DNA of 64,000 nucleotides from the NCBI GenBank assembly GCA_964458575.1, contig CAYWMD010000001.1, positions 186,001 to 250,000 of the forward strand. The letters run 5' to 3'. Positions 8,435 through 16,923 of this stretch are shown one piece after another (within the stretch, counting starts at the first letter, position 1; every line of letters starts with the position of its first letter). This DNA is from CAYWMD01 sp964458575. Lineage in GTDB: Bacteria > Verrucomicrobiota > Verrucomicrobiia > Limisphaerales > JADLHS01. The notes below the pieces were generated by a model that was given only the letters and a program-made list of their open reading frames with translations, had not been told where the DNA came from and searched no databases. Position numbers and translations under genes: made by a program.

Positions 8435-10123
8435 TCAGGGTGAGGTTTGGAATTGGAAGGCATAAAGGTCGGTATTGCGCAGGGCGAATCGCAAGCGCAC
8501 CGGCTGGCCGGCCAGCGAACTTAAATCGGATTGTCCCTTCCATTTCACGGTGCGGTTGATTTCGTTGGCGGTGTGAATGAGGTCGCAATCCTCCAGCGTG
8601 AAGCCGGGAAGCGGCTTGCCGGCGGCGTCCAGGCAGGCCACACGGGCGATGCCAGTCGCGGAGGTGTTGATGTTCAAGGTAAGGCGTTGCCCCTTGAATT
8701 GCAGCGGCGGCGTGGTGAAGTCGCCACCGTGGTGATCCGCCTTCACTGAAATAAATCCGTCCCGCCGCAGCACCACGCGACTGAAGACCGTGATGTCTTG
8801 GGTCGCGCCCACGCCCATCTCGGTGAGCAGTTTCCGGTTTTCCTCGGTGCGATCCCAGCCGTGCAACCAGTCGGAGCCACGGTAATACATAAACATCTCC
8901 CGCCCGCTCCGGTCGGGCACCAGACCGTAAATCAGCCGCGTGGAATAGCAGTCGAACTCGCCCTTCATACCGAGCGGAATGAACGGTTCGCGGTCGTAGC
9001 GTTCCCAGCGCAAACCATCGCGGCTGGCGGCGAAGACGGTTTCCATCGGCCCGGCGTTAACCGGGGCCTTTTTTGAAAACTCAGCCAGCGTCCGCGTGTA
9101 GTGGTAATAGGCCTGCGGGAACATGTACCAGGCATCATCGGCCCACGGGTAACGCAACGCCGCGCTGTTGTAATAATCCACCACGAATTGACCGCCGTGC
9201 AGGGCGTCCGCCGGCTCTGGATAAAAGACGACCGGCAGATCCTGCGTCATCGGAAAATTCCCGAGGCGGTCCGATTCGGCGCGGGCGATGGCGCGGCCCT
9301 GGCCCTGGTCTTCACCGCCCTTGAGATTGCGGCGCACGAACGCGACGTATTTCTTCAATCCTTCATCCCAGAAGATCACGTTTTGCGAGTCCAGATGATG
9401 CCCCTTGGTTTCCGGCCGGTAGGTCATCACGGTTTCGTGCGTGAGCCGCCAATGGATGCCGTCGCCGGAGGAAAGGAGATTCACGCCGTCGGTCTTCTGT
9501 TCGCCTTTCGTGCTGAAACGGTTGACCATCCGATAGCGCTCGTCGGGCGGAGCGTTTGGATCAAGGAAAACCATCATCCCGTCCTGGCCAATCCGGTAAT
9601 TCGCCGCGCCGTGGCCGACGAGGATGTTGTTCTTTTTACTGCCCTGATATTCCACCAGCCCGATGTCGGGCTTGGTCCAGGTGATGCCGTCCCGCGACGT
9701 CGCGTAGCAGATCGCGCCGTTGGTGGGCCCGGTGTGCCAGAGTTTGGTGTCCATCGCGTGATACCACATTTTGTAAACCTCGCCCTCCTTGATCACGCAA
9801 CTGTACGGGCCAAGCCCGCCGCGTTCCCACGGGCGGTCGGCCGCGAGGTTGTGCTCGCCGGTCTTGCGGGGTGGATGCGCGACCAGTTTCACGTTGTTGG
9901 CAGACGCGAGAAATCGTCCGTCAATAAACACCTGCCGCCGATCGCCGATGGCCAGCACCGAATCATTCGCCCCCGGTGACGAACTGGTAATCAGCAACAA
10001 CAGCAGGCCCGCCAAACCACTGGAGGATCGGCGCGTCAATAACGCAGGGCGGTCGCCGTGCCGGTAGCCAGCTTGGCGCAAGAGGTTGGTTAGTTGGCTG
10101 GACTGGTACATTGGAATCTTCAT
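8435..10123 (-). CDS. Secreted five-bladed beta-propeller, glycosidase-like (copy 1)
   Basis: The 562-aa protein is a close paralogue of the following gene. Shared blocks include RRQVFIDGRF, HPPRKTGE, ADRPWE, SRDGITW and the C-terminal RNTDLYAFQF. Compared with copy 2 it has an insert with KMWYHAMDTKLWHTGPTNG in the first blade. The hydrophobic stretch LAGLLLLLITSSSPGA (residues ~37-52) is the likely signal; the first ~35 residues are unusually long for an n-region, so the true start may be further in. It probably acts on a polysaccharide together with copy 2 and the GH84-like enzyme upstream. The catalytic class is not determined. Confidence 0.75.
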   Translation of the reverse strand: MKIPMYQSSQLTNLLRQAGYRHGDRPALLTRRSSSGLAGLLLLLITSSSPGANDSVLAIGDRRQVFIDGRFLASANNVKLVAHPPRKTGEHNLAADRPWERGGLGPYSCVIKEGEVYKMWYHAMDTKLWHTGPTNGAICYATSRDGITWTKPDIGLVEYQGSKKNNILVGHGAANYRIGQDGMMVFLDPNAPPDERYRMVNRFSTKGEQKTDGVNLLSSGDGIHWRLTHETVMTYRPETKGHHLDSQNVIFWDEGLKKYVAFVRRNLKGGEDQGQGRAIARAESDRLGNFPMTQDLPVVFYPEPADALHGGQFVVDYYNSAALRYPWADDAWYMFPQAYYHYTRTLAEFSKKAPVNAGPMETVFAASRDGLRWERYDREPFIPLGMKGEFDCYSTRLIYGLVPDRSGREMFMYYRGSDWLHGWDRTEENRKLLTEMGVGATQDITVFSRVVLRRDGFISVKADHHGGDFTTPPLQFKGQRLTLNINTSATGIARVACLDAAGKPLPGFTLEDCDLIHTANEINRTVKWKGQSDLSSLAGQPVRLRFALRNTDLYAFQFQTSP

Positions 10124-10143
10124 GAACGAGTTTTCATTTCAGA

Positions 10144-10162
10144 GACAGGCGCGACACCTGTC
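10144..10162. repeat. Short spacer hairpin
   Basis: GACAGG (10144-10149) and CCTGTC (10157-10162) form a 6-bp stem in the 57-base gap between the GH84-like gene and the beta-propeller gene. No T-run follows. It resembles the short palindromes found in other spacers of this window. Confidence 0.3.
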
Positions 10163-10180
10163 CTACAACACACTTCGCAT

Positions 10181-12721
10181 TCAATCCGGCAACTGCATCA
10201 GCCGCAGCGGGCTGACATAGGAAATGGTGTAGTTGTTCATGCCCAGCTTGCTGTCCTGGGCGCGGAGACGCAACTTCAATTCCAGCACGTTGTCCGGAAT
10301 TTTCGGCAGCCGCACCAGAAACCAATCACCGCGCTCCGAGATATAACCGAGGTCACCCTCCCATAACACCTTGTCCTGCCAGAGCAATTGCATGTGGCGA
10401 TAACCGGCCCAGCGGTATTTAACCATCGTGTTGGAGAACAGGTCTTTGTTGGTGGCGCTGACACACAGCAGAATGGCCAACCGGTCGCGCCGTCCCGATA
10501 CCGGCACGGTCGCTGGCACTTCCACATACTCGCCCACGTCGCCCGGACGCAGCACGCGGTCCGCGGTGAACACGATGGATTCAAGTCCGTTGCGCTTGTG
10601 CGTGCCCGCGATCCAGCCGCCCCAGAATTGCTGGTTGGGCGAGGGCAGCACTGTGGCCAGCAACCGATTGGCAACCTGCCACCGGCCAATGCCCCATTCC
10701 AGCGGTGGGGAGTGGAAGTTTTCCGTCATGACTTCATCCCGCAAAATCGTCCGGTTGTAATTTTCCAGACGCACGTCGAGGAGTTTGCGCCGTTCGGCGA
10801 TCAAATCCTTCCAGCCGTTGGCATCGAGCGATGCGCGTTTGCGCCACCAGGCCAGGTAACTGTCCAGGAACGGATAAATGGATGGCAGGCTTTGACCGAT
10901 CTGGTCCAGTTCGCGCAAGACCCGCTCCCGCCCCGTGGCGGCGAGTTCGTTCACCCGCGCATCCTGGCCGCGGTACAGCGCGTCCAGAATCTGCCGTTGA
11001 TAGTCCGGCCACCAGTCGTCGGGAAACGCCAGCGTGGCCGCGACGCGATGGGCTTGCACTTCGGAACGCATCCGATCGAGGTATTTGGCTTTCAGTTCCT
11101 CCGTCGGCAGCAACGTTTCTTTGGGCGCGGCGCTCGCGATACGGTCCAGCAACGAATTCAGTTCGCCGAGGAGCGCGTTGGCGGCTTGCGGCTGGCCGGG
11201 TGTGCGCAGCCGGGCCGGGCTGAATGGCGTGTCGTCCGTGGATTTGGCGGAATAGCGGAACAAGTCGAAAAGTTTCTGCAATTCGTCATCGAACTTCATC
11301 ACGTCGGCGATCTGACCTTCACCGAAAACAATGCCGTAAACCCGCTGGCGCAATGCGTTCCAATCATGCCCCTGCGGATTCCAGGCCCACCAGGAGATAA
11401 CCGGCACGATGTAGTGCTGGCCAAAGGCGTTGCCGCCCCAGGGCATCACTGCTTCCAGGCAATCACCGCCCGCGGCCAGCAACCCATAATCAGGAGAACT
11501 CCAGCCCACGGACATCTCGGGAATGCCCACGTAATCCTGCTTGGTCTCGAGTCGCGGCCAGTTGTGCCACCAACTGGCCTTGCACTTCAAACCGATCGAG
11601 CGCGCGTCCGCGAGTGCTTCGGGCGACGGGACCGGCGTCCAAAACCACAAGGCCCGCTCCATGCCGGAAACCGCCATGATCTTGCGGTTGAAGTCCGTGA
11701 CGATTTTCTGATACGAACCCTTGGGTGGCGTGATCGCGAACAGGTGGTCCTGCATGCCATGTTTGCGCCCCAATTCAATCACCTGCTTCGTGAGTCCCAC
11801 GGGGTCTTCGCCCGGCCCCTTGTCGTCGAACGACAGCCACAATCCATCCGCGCCGAGTTCCAGCAGTTCGTTATAGGTCCGCATGACCGCTTCGTATTCG
11901 GACCTGGGCACGCCGCAATTGACCGTCGCGTAAACAATGATGCCCCGTTTGTGCGCTTGCTGCACGGCTTCGGCGATGTTCGCCTTGTCCAGTTTCTCAC
12001 CCGGTTGGTACGCGTAAATGCCGCTGCGCAAATCAATGAAGTTGACGCGAGAGAGAACGTAGCGGTCCATTTCGCCCGGCTCGAGATATTTAGCGGTGTG
12101 AGTTTGGGGGCGACCACGCCACGGAATCACCGGCGCATCGCGGACAGTTCCCTGAACGAAGCTCAAATTACCGCCCGCCATCCGCAACATTTGGGAAAAG
12201 GCATCCTGGCCGTACTGAACCGCGCGCGCGTTGCTGCCACCGACGAGGACGACCAAACGGCTGCCGTCTTGGACCGCATGAATGATGTAGCCATCGTGGC
12301 CCGGAGATTGTTCGCCCAGATCAATTCCGTATTGTTGACACAGCGCGTCGAGCCGCCGGCAGGTTGTCCGCTGGCCAAGAACAACCAGCGTTTTATGCGC
12401 AGGCTGCTCCTCGCCTTCGCGAATGATCGGCCACGACTGGCCAAATCGCATCGCCACGTACTCTTTTAGCAGCCGGGCGGCTTCCTGCTCCGGCGCGGCC
12501 GCTTGCACACCGATGACGATGGCGACCGCGTCCGGCGCGATGCTGACCGGCGGTTGAGCCGACCACTTCACTTCACGCGGGGTGGGAACGATGATGGGCG
12601 TCTCAGCGGCAAGCAGGCTGGGAGCAAGCGCCACCATTACCGCTGCGCCGATGGAAAACACTCGAGCGGACAGGTTCGCGGAAGGAGCGGCGGAAGTGGA
12701 GAATAGGTTGTCGCTGGGCAT
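10181..12721 (-). CDS. Secreted GH84-like beta-N-acetylhexosaminidase
   Basis: The 846-aa product has a signal region (VFSIGAAVMVALAPSLLAAE), then a GH20-type accessory domain beginning IIVPTPREVKW. A TIM-barrel domain follows, with VNFIDLRSGIYAYQPGEKL and LWLSFDDKGPGEDP. An adjacent Asp pair in this context is the catalytic signature of GH84 O-GlcNAcase/hyaluronidase-type enzymes, which use substrate-assisted hydrolysis of N-acetylhexosaminides. The C-terminal ~250 residues form an uncharacterised helical and beta-rich part. The frame extends to an ATG at 12781; the ATG at 12721 gives a shorter, more normal signal peptide. With the two beta-propeller genes just downstream on the same strand it probably forms a glycan-degradation set. 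Confidence 0.7.
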   Translation of the reverse strand: MPSDNLFSTSAAPSANLSARVFSIGAAVMVALAPSLLAAETPIIVPTPREVKWSAQPPVSIAPDAVAIVIGVQAAAPEQEAARLLKEYVAMRFGQSWPIIREGEEQPAHKTLVVLGQRTTCRRLDALCQQYGIDLGEQSPGHDGYIIHAVQDGSRLVVLVGGSNARAVQYGQDAFSQMLRMAGGNLSFVQGTVRDAPVIPWRGRPQTHTAKYLEPGEMDRYVLSRVNFIDLRSGIYAYQPGEKLDKANIAEAVQQAHKRGIIVYATVNCGVPRSEYEAVMRTYNELLELGADGLWLSFDDKGPGEDPVGLTKQVIELGRKHGMQDHLFAITPPKGSYQKIVTDFNRKIMAVSGMERALWFWTPVPSPEALADARSIGLKCKASWWHNWPRLETKQDYVGIPEMSVGWSSPDYGLLAAGGDCLEAVMPWGGNAFGQHYIVPVISWWAWNPQGHDWNALRQRVYGIVFGEGQIADVMKFDDELQKLFDLFRYSAKSTDDTPFSPARLRTPGQPQAANALLGELNSLLDRIASAAPKETLLPTEELKAKYLDRMRSEVQAHRVAATLAFPDDWWPDYQRQILDALYRGQDARVNELAATGRERVLRELDQIGQSLPSIYPFLDSYLAWWRKRASLDANGWKDLIAERRKLLDVRLENYNRTILRDEVMTENFHSPPLEWGIGRWQVANRLLATVLPSPNQQFWGGWIAGTHKRNGLESIVFTADRVLRPGDVGEYVEVPATVPVSGRRDRLAILLCVSATNKDLFSNTMVKYRWAGYRHMQLLWQDKVLWEGDLGYISERGDWFLVRLPKIPDNVLELKLRLRAQDSKLGMNNYTISYVSPLRLMQLPD

Positions 12722-12847
12722 TTGGTCGTTTCGGTTCGTCAATCGAACTTGTTCGACCGCGGTAAACGGGCAGCTATTCAAACGAGTTTTTGCGCTTCTG
12801 ACTTTCTAAAGCTTGCCAAAGCTGCGGCCTGAGTTTCTAATCGCGCC

Positions 12848-13840
12848 ATGAAAAGTAAGATTTTAGTCATTGGCTGCGGCAGCATCGGCGAACGGCACGC
12901 GCGTTGTTTCCAGCGGACCGGTCGTGCCGAGCCGGTTGCCTGCGAGGTTAATCCCACGGTTCTGCAAAAGGTCCGTGACACCTACAAAATCTCCGGGTTT
13001 TCCAGCTTGGATGATGCACTGGCCGCCGGAAAATACGACGGCGCCGTTGTTTGCACCCCGGCGGACTCGCACATCTCCGTCACGAAACGGCTGCTCCAGC
13101 ACGGCGCGCACGTGTTGATCGAGAAGCCGTTGAGCACATCGGTGGACGAAGTGGACTCGTTGAAGAAGACCATCGCGGACACCAAAAAGTTCTGCCGCGT
13201 CGGCTACACGTACCATTTCATGCCCGGCATTTGCGCGCTGCGAAACGCCTTGCGCAGCGGGAAATTCGGCAAGCCGCTGCAGGTCATTGTGCAGGCGGGC
13301 CAGCACTTTCCCACGTTCCGTCCGGCCTACCGCACGATTTACTACACGCGGCATGAGACCGGTGGCGGCGCGATTCAGGATTTGCTGACGCATTTCGTCA
13401 ACGCCATGGAATGGGTTGTCGCGCCCGTCACGCGCGTTTATGTCGAGGCCGCGCATCAGCATCTCGACGGCGTGACGGTCGAAGACACGGTTTGTCTGAC
13501 AGCGCGCATGGGCAATGTGCTGGCGAGCTTTGCGATCAACCAGTTCCAGCCGCCGAACGAGGCCGTGTATCAAATCCATTGCGAAAACGGGAGCATCAAG
13601 TATGAATCCCACGAGCAGCGCTGGGGCGAGTGGCCGCGCGGCGCGGAGTCGTGGCAATATCACCCCGCCGTAATCAAGGAACGCGACGACATCTTCGTGG
13701 CGCAAGCCAGCGCATTCCTCGACGGCATGGAAGGCAAGCCCACAGACCTCGCCACGGTGGATGAAGGGGCGCAAACGTTGAAAGTGAACCTCGCCAACCT
13801 CCAGTCGTGGCGCACCGGCAAGCCGGTGGAAATCTCTTAG
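12848..13840 (+). CDS. Gfo/Idh/MocA-family oxidoreductase
   Basis: The 330-aa protein has an N-terminal Rossmann fold (ILVIGCGSIGERHARCF) for NAD(P), the family motif EKPL after HGAHVLI, and the second-domain signature GGGAIQDLLTHFVNAMEW. Members oxidise or epimerise sugars and inositols; the substrate is not readable from the sequence. It is divergent from the GH84-like gene and followed after 88 bases by a second, distinct family member, so the two probably act in one sugar pathway. The 88-base spacer holds two related purine/pyrimidine blocks in opposite orientation (around TCCTCGTCGCC and ACGAGGACGACG), another dispersed-repeat type. Confidence 0.85.
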   Translation: MKSKILVIGCGSIGERHARCFQRTGRAEPVACEVNPTVLQKVRDTYKISGFSSLDDALAAGKYDGAVVCTPADSHISVTKRLLQHGAHVLIEKPLSTSVDEVDSLKKTIADTKKFCRVGYTYHFMPGICALRNALRSGKFGKPLQVIVQAGQHFPTFRPAYRTIYYTRHETGGGAIQDLLTHFVNAMEWVVAPVTRVYVEAAHQHLDGVTVEDTVCLTARMGNVLASFAINQFQPPNEAVYQIHCENGSIKYESHEQRWGEWPRGAESWQYHPAVIKERDDIFVAQASAFLDGMEGKPTDLATVDEGAQTLKVNLANLQSWRTGKPVEIS

Positions 13841-13928
13841 CTTTTTCCTCGTCGCCCTTGTTCTTGTCCTCGCCCGCGAAGTTCCGGATTGGATCACGAG
13901 GACGACGCGGACGAGGACGATTTGCTTT

Positions 13929-14906
13929 ATGAAAATTACGAAACCTGAAATCCGCCTCGCCATGCTCGGCATGATCGAGGGCAACGGCCATCCGTATTCC
14001 TGGTCGGCCATCGTCAATGGTTACAACCCAGGTGAAATGGCCAAGTGTCCATTCCCCGTCATTCCGCAGTACCTCGCGGAAGTGCCGGGCAACACGATGC
14101 GCATCCTCGGGGCGCGCGTGACCCACGTCTGGACCGACAATCCCGAAGACGCACCGAAGATCGCCGCCGCGAGCAAGATCGAAAACGTCGTCGCGAAACC
14201 TGAAGACGTTATCGGCAAAGTTGATGCCGTGGTGATCGGCACCGACGATGGTCATGAACACGTGCGGCGTTCACGCGCGTTTTTCGAAGCCGGGTTGCCG
14301 GTGTTCGTGGACAAGCCGCTCGCCATCAACGTGCCGGATTTGAACCAGTTCATCCGTTGGTATAACGAAGGCAAGGTTTACCTTTCGAGCAGCAACATGC
14401 GTTACGCGCCGGAAACCCGGCAGATCCTCAGGCAGAAAGCCCAGTTGGGCGAACTGCGGTGGATCACCACCTGCACGTGCAAGACCTGGGAACGCTATGC
14501 CATCCATGCTTTGGAGGTGATCTGGCCGATTCTCGGGCCGGGCTTCCTCGGTGTGCGCACCGAGAGCCGAAAGGATTCGGATGTGGCCTACATCACCCAC
14601 AAGAGCGGCGTGCAAATGAACCTCGCCGCGATCTTCGATGCCATTGGCGGCTACGGCGCGGTGCATGTCTTCGGCACCAAAGGTAATCTGGCAATCAACT
14701 GCTGGGACACGTACAGCGCCTTTCGCAATCAACTCGTCGCGTTCGTCGAGATGCTGCGGACAGGTGAGCGACCTTATCCGTTGAGCGAAACAATGGAGAT
14801 GATGGCGGTCATCATCGCCGGCCTGCGCAGCCGGGAACGCGGCGGCGCGTTCATCGAGGTGAAGGACATCATCGCCGAGTTGGAGAAACCGTTCGGGCCC
14901 AAATAG
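13929..14906 (+). CDS. Gfo/Idh/MocA-family oxidoreductase
   Basis: The 325-aa protein belongs to the same superfamily as its upstream neighbour but is not a close copy. It has an atypical N-terminus (IRLAMLGMIEGNGHPYSW) in place of the usual GxGxxG loop, then DAVVIGTDDGHEHVRRSRAF and DKPLAINVPDL, the DKP form of the family EKP motif. The middle part (HALEVIWPILGPGFLGV) replaces the usual D-x-x-x-H helix. The altered nucleotide-binding loop raises the possibility of a different cofactor geometry. It is likely co-transcribed with the 12848 gene. Confidence 0.8.
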   Translation: MKITKPEIRLAMLGMIEGNGHPYSWSAIVNGYNPGEMAKCPFPVIPQYLAEVPGNTMRILGARVTHVWTDNPEDAPKIAAASKIENVVAKPEDVIGKVDAVVIGTDDGHEHVRRSRAFFEAGLPVFVDKPLAINVPDLNQFIRWYNEGKVYLSSSNMRYAPETRQILRQKAQLGELRWITTCTCKTWERYAIHALEVIWPILGPGFLGVRTESRKDSDVAYITHKSGVQMNLAAIFDAIGGYGAVHVFGTKGNLAINCWDTYSAFRNQLVAFVEMLRTGERPYPLSETMEMMAVIIAGLRSRERGGAFIEVKDIIAELEKPFGPK

Positions 14907-15046
14907 CGGAGCTGGCGCGGGGTTTGCCCTCGGGCATCCCCCGCTGTCCAAACGGAACGCAGCCCTTCAAACCGGGCCACCGCGTCGCCCAAGTCATGCA
15001 AGCGTCGAACCCGACCCTGGAGACGCGGCAGGGCGACCTACCGATG

Positions 15047-15856
15047 TTATTGCCAGGCGGAAAAGCCGCCGTCCACGACGAGGTTATGACCGGTGACGTA
15101 ATCTGAAGCTGGCGAAGCCAGAAACAGCGCGGCGCCCTTGAGATCGGCACTGCCCTGACGGCCCATCCGGCCCATCGGCGTGCGGTCGCTGTAGGCTTTG
15201 ATGAAGTCCGGCGGCACATTGTCCCGCGCGAAACCACCGGGCGAGATGCTGTTGACATGCACGCCCTGCGGCGCCAACACCGCGGCGATGTCGCGCGTCA
15301 CGCCCACGATGCCGGCCTTCGCTGCGGAATAATCCACCGGCTGCCCGCGCATGCCGATGCGTTCATACATCCGACGGTCACGACCAATCACGGCGGCGAT
15401 GGATGCGATGTTGATGATCTTTCCGCGCTTCCGCTTGACCATCATCTGGCCGATTTCCTGGCAACTATAGATCGTTCCCAGCAGGTTCACGTTGATCAAT
15501 TCCTGGATCTCCTCCGGCTTGCGTCCGAACAGGCTCGACCCGGGGCCGGGCGAACCGCCCGAGTTGTTGATCAGAACGTCGGCGCGGCCTTTGAAAGCTT
15601 CGACTTTCTCCGCCAAGGCTTTCACCTGATTTGGATCAGACACGTCCAGCGCCAGAGGCAGCACATCGCGTTTGTGCTGGGCGCGCAGCTTTTCGGCGGC
15701 GGCTTCGGCATGGGCCAGCTGGCGCGAAGTGATCACCAAATGACACCCCGCTTCCGCCAGCACATCGGCCATGTCGTATCCAAAGTGTCGCGCGCCGCCG
15801 GTGATGACAGCCACCTGGTCAGTGAGATCAAACATTTCACGAATCGTTATGCTCAT
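15047..15856 (-). CDS. SDR-family oxidoreductase
   Basis: The 269-aa protein is a classical short-chain dehydrogenase. The cofactor loop reads AVITGGARHFGYDMA, slightly altered from TGxxxGxG, followed by the NNSGG motif. The catalytic set is Ser in NIASIAAV, Tyr and Lys in VDYSAAKAG, and the C-terminal YVTGHNLVVDGGFS. It resembles gluconate-5-dehydrogenase-like members, which interconvert sugar acids and keto-acids, but the substrate is not certain. It is divergent from the aldolase gene with a 193-base shared upstream region, consistent with joint control in a sugar-acid pathway. Confidence 0.85.
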   Translation of the reverse strand: MSITIREMFDLTDQVAVITGGARHFGYDMADVLAEAGCHLVITSRQLAHAEAAAEKLRAQHKRDVLPLALDVSDPNQVKALAEKVEAFKGRADVLINNSGGSPGPGSSLFGRKPEEIQELINVNLLGTIYSCQEIGQMMVKRKRGKIINIASIAAVIGRDRRMYERIGMRGQPVDYSAAKAGIVGVTRDIAAVLAPQGVHVNSISPGGFARDNVPPDFIKAYSDRTPMGRMGRQGSADLKGAALFLASPASDYVTGHNLVVDGGFSAWQ

Positions 15857-16049
15857 AGTTTAAATCGTCTGGCTTCGGTTTCGAGCGGGCAACGTCTGGA
15901 CTCTGGCATCTTCCCGAAGCTCAAGCCCAAACCTAAGCGCGGAGCTTGGAGCAAACCGGGCGCACGGACAATCAATTTTTCCGCGGAGATTTTTCGTTCC
16001 CGGGGAAGAAAAGGCTTTTCACGCCCGTCTCGTTGGCTAGTCTCGCCGG

Positions 16050-16865
16050 ATGAAACTACGTACCAGTCGAATCTTGCGGGAACTCAAAGCGGGCAAACGG
16101 CCCACCTGCATGAAACTCAATTTGGCCGACCCGCGGATCGTCGAACTTTGCGGCCTCGCGGGGATTTCTTCGGTCTGGCTGTGTCATGAACATGTGACCA
16201 ACGACTGGTTCAACATGGAGAACCAAATCCGCGCGGCGAAGCTCCATGACATGGATACGATCGTGCGCGTGGAAAAGGGCAGCTACAGTGATTACGTAAA
16301 GCCGTTCGAGATGGATGCGACGGCGATCATGGTGCCCCACGTCACGACCGCCGAGGAAGCGGCGAACATCGTCAAAATGACGCGCTTTCAACCGCTGGGG
16401 CGTCGGCCGATGGACGGTGGGAACATTGACGGCGCTTATTGCCAGGTACCGGTGAAGGAATACGTGGCGCATAGCAATCGGCACCGGTTGCTCATTTTTC
16501 AGATCGAGTCGCCGGAGGCTTTGGAGAACGTTGAAGAGATTGCGGCTGTTCCGGGGTTCGAAATCCTGCTTTTCGGTCCGGGAGATTTCAGCCACCTCGT
16601 CGGAAAGGTTGGCGAGGCTGGCGCGCCTGAGGTGGTGGCAGCGCGCAAACGCGTGGCGGCCGCGGCCCGGGCGAATGGCAAACATCTGATGTCCCCCGGC
16701 CCAATGGCCCCGCGGGCGGTGCTGGAGGAAGAGGGCTTTCGCATCTTCAATCTTGGCGCCGACGTGCTGGCCTGGGGCGATTACTGCAAAACGAAGCTTG
16801 CGGCGTTCGCGGGCGAGGCCGTTGGCAAGCCGGGCAAAGGCCGCAAGCGCGGAATCTACGATTGA
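16050..16865 (+). CDS. HpcH/HpaI-family aldolase
   Basis: The 271-aa protein fits class II pyruvate-dependent aldolases that cleave 2-keto-3-deoxy acids to pyruvate and an aldehyde. The metal site appears in FQIESPEALENVEEIAAV (Glu) and ILLFGPGDFSHLVG (Asp). VPHVTTAEEAANIV and GRRPMDGGN are typical of the group that includes 2-keto-3-deoxy-L-rhamnonate aldolase. With the SDR and oxidoreductases nearby it suggests a non-phosphorylating sugar-acid route. Whether it serves rhamnose, alongside the distant rhaB, cannot be decided from sequence. It is followed after 58 bases by an SSS symporter on the same strand. Confidence 0.8.
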   Translation: MKLRTSRILRELKAGKRPTCMKLNLADPRIVELCGLAGISSVWLCHEHVTNDWFNMENQIRAAKLHDMDTIVRVEKGSYSDYVKPFEMDATAIMVPHVTTAEEAANIVKMTRFQPLGRRPMDGGNIDGAYCQVPVKEYVAHSNRHRLLIFQIESPEALENVEEIAAVPGFEILLFGPGDFSHLVGKVGEAGAPEVVAARKRVAAAARANGKHLMSPGPMAPRAVLEEEGFRIFNLGADVLAWGDYCKTKLAAFAGEAVGKPGKGRKRGIYD

Positions 16866-16923
16866 CGCATTTGGCCCGATGCGAAATCCTGCTCCGCGAA
16901 TCCTCATCCGACTCTAATCTGAT

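Noticed and set aside
10388..12469. 693-codon plus-strand open frame opposite the GH84-like gene
   Set aside because: It is wholly antisense to a well-supported enzyme, its translation is Arg/His/Pro-rich without domains, and long antisense frames are expected in GC-rich DNA.
14907..15046. Spacer with a protein-like translation on the minus strand (RWPGLKGCVPFGQRG)
   Set aside because: Only a short open stretch fused in another phase to the SDR gene; more likely a dispersed spacer repeat than a gene.
16555..16575. GGTTCGAAATCC-like tRNA T-arm sequence
   Set aside because: It lies inside the aldolase gene and no acceptor or anticodon arm can be drawn; similar strings in folK also fail.
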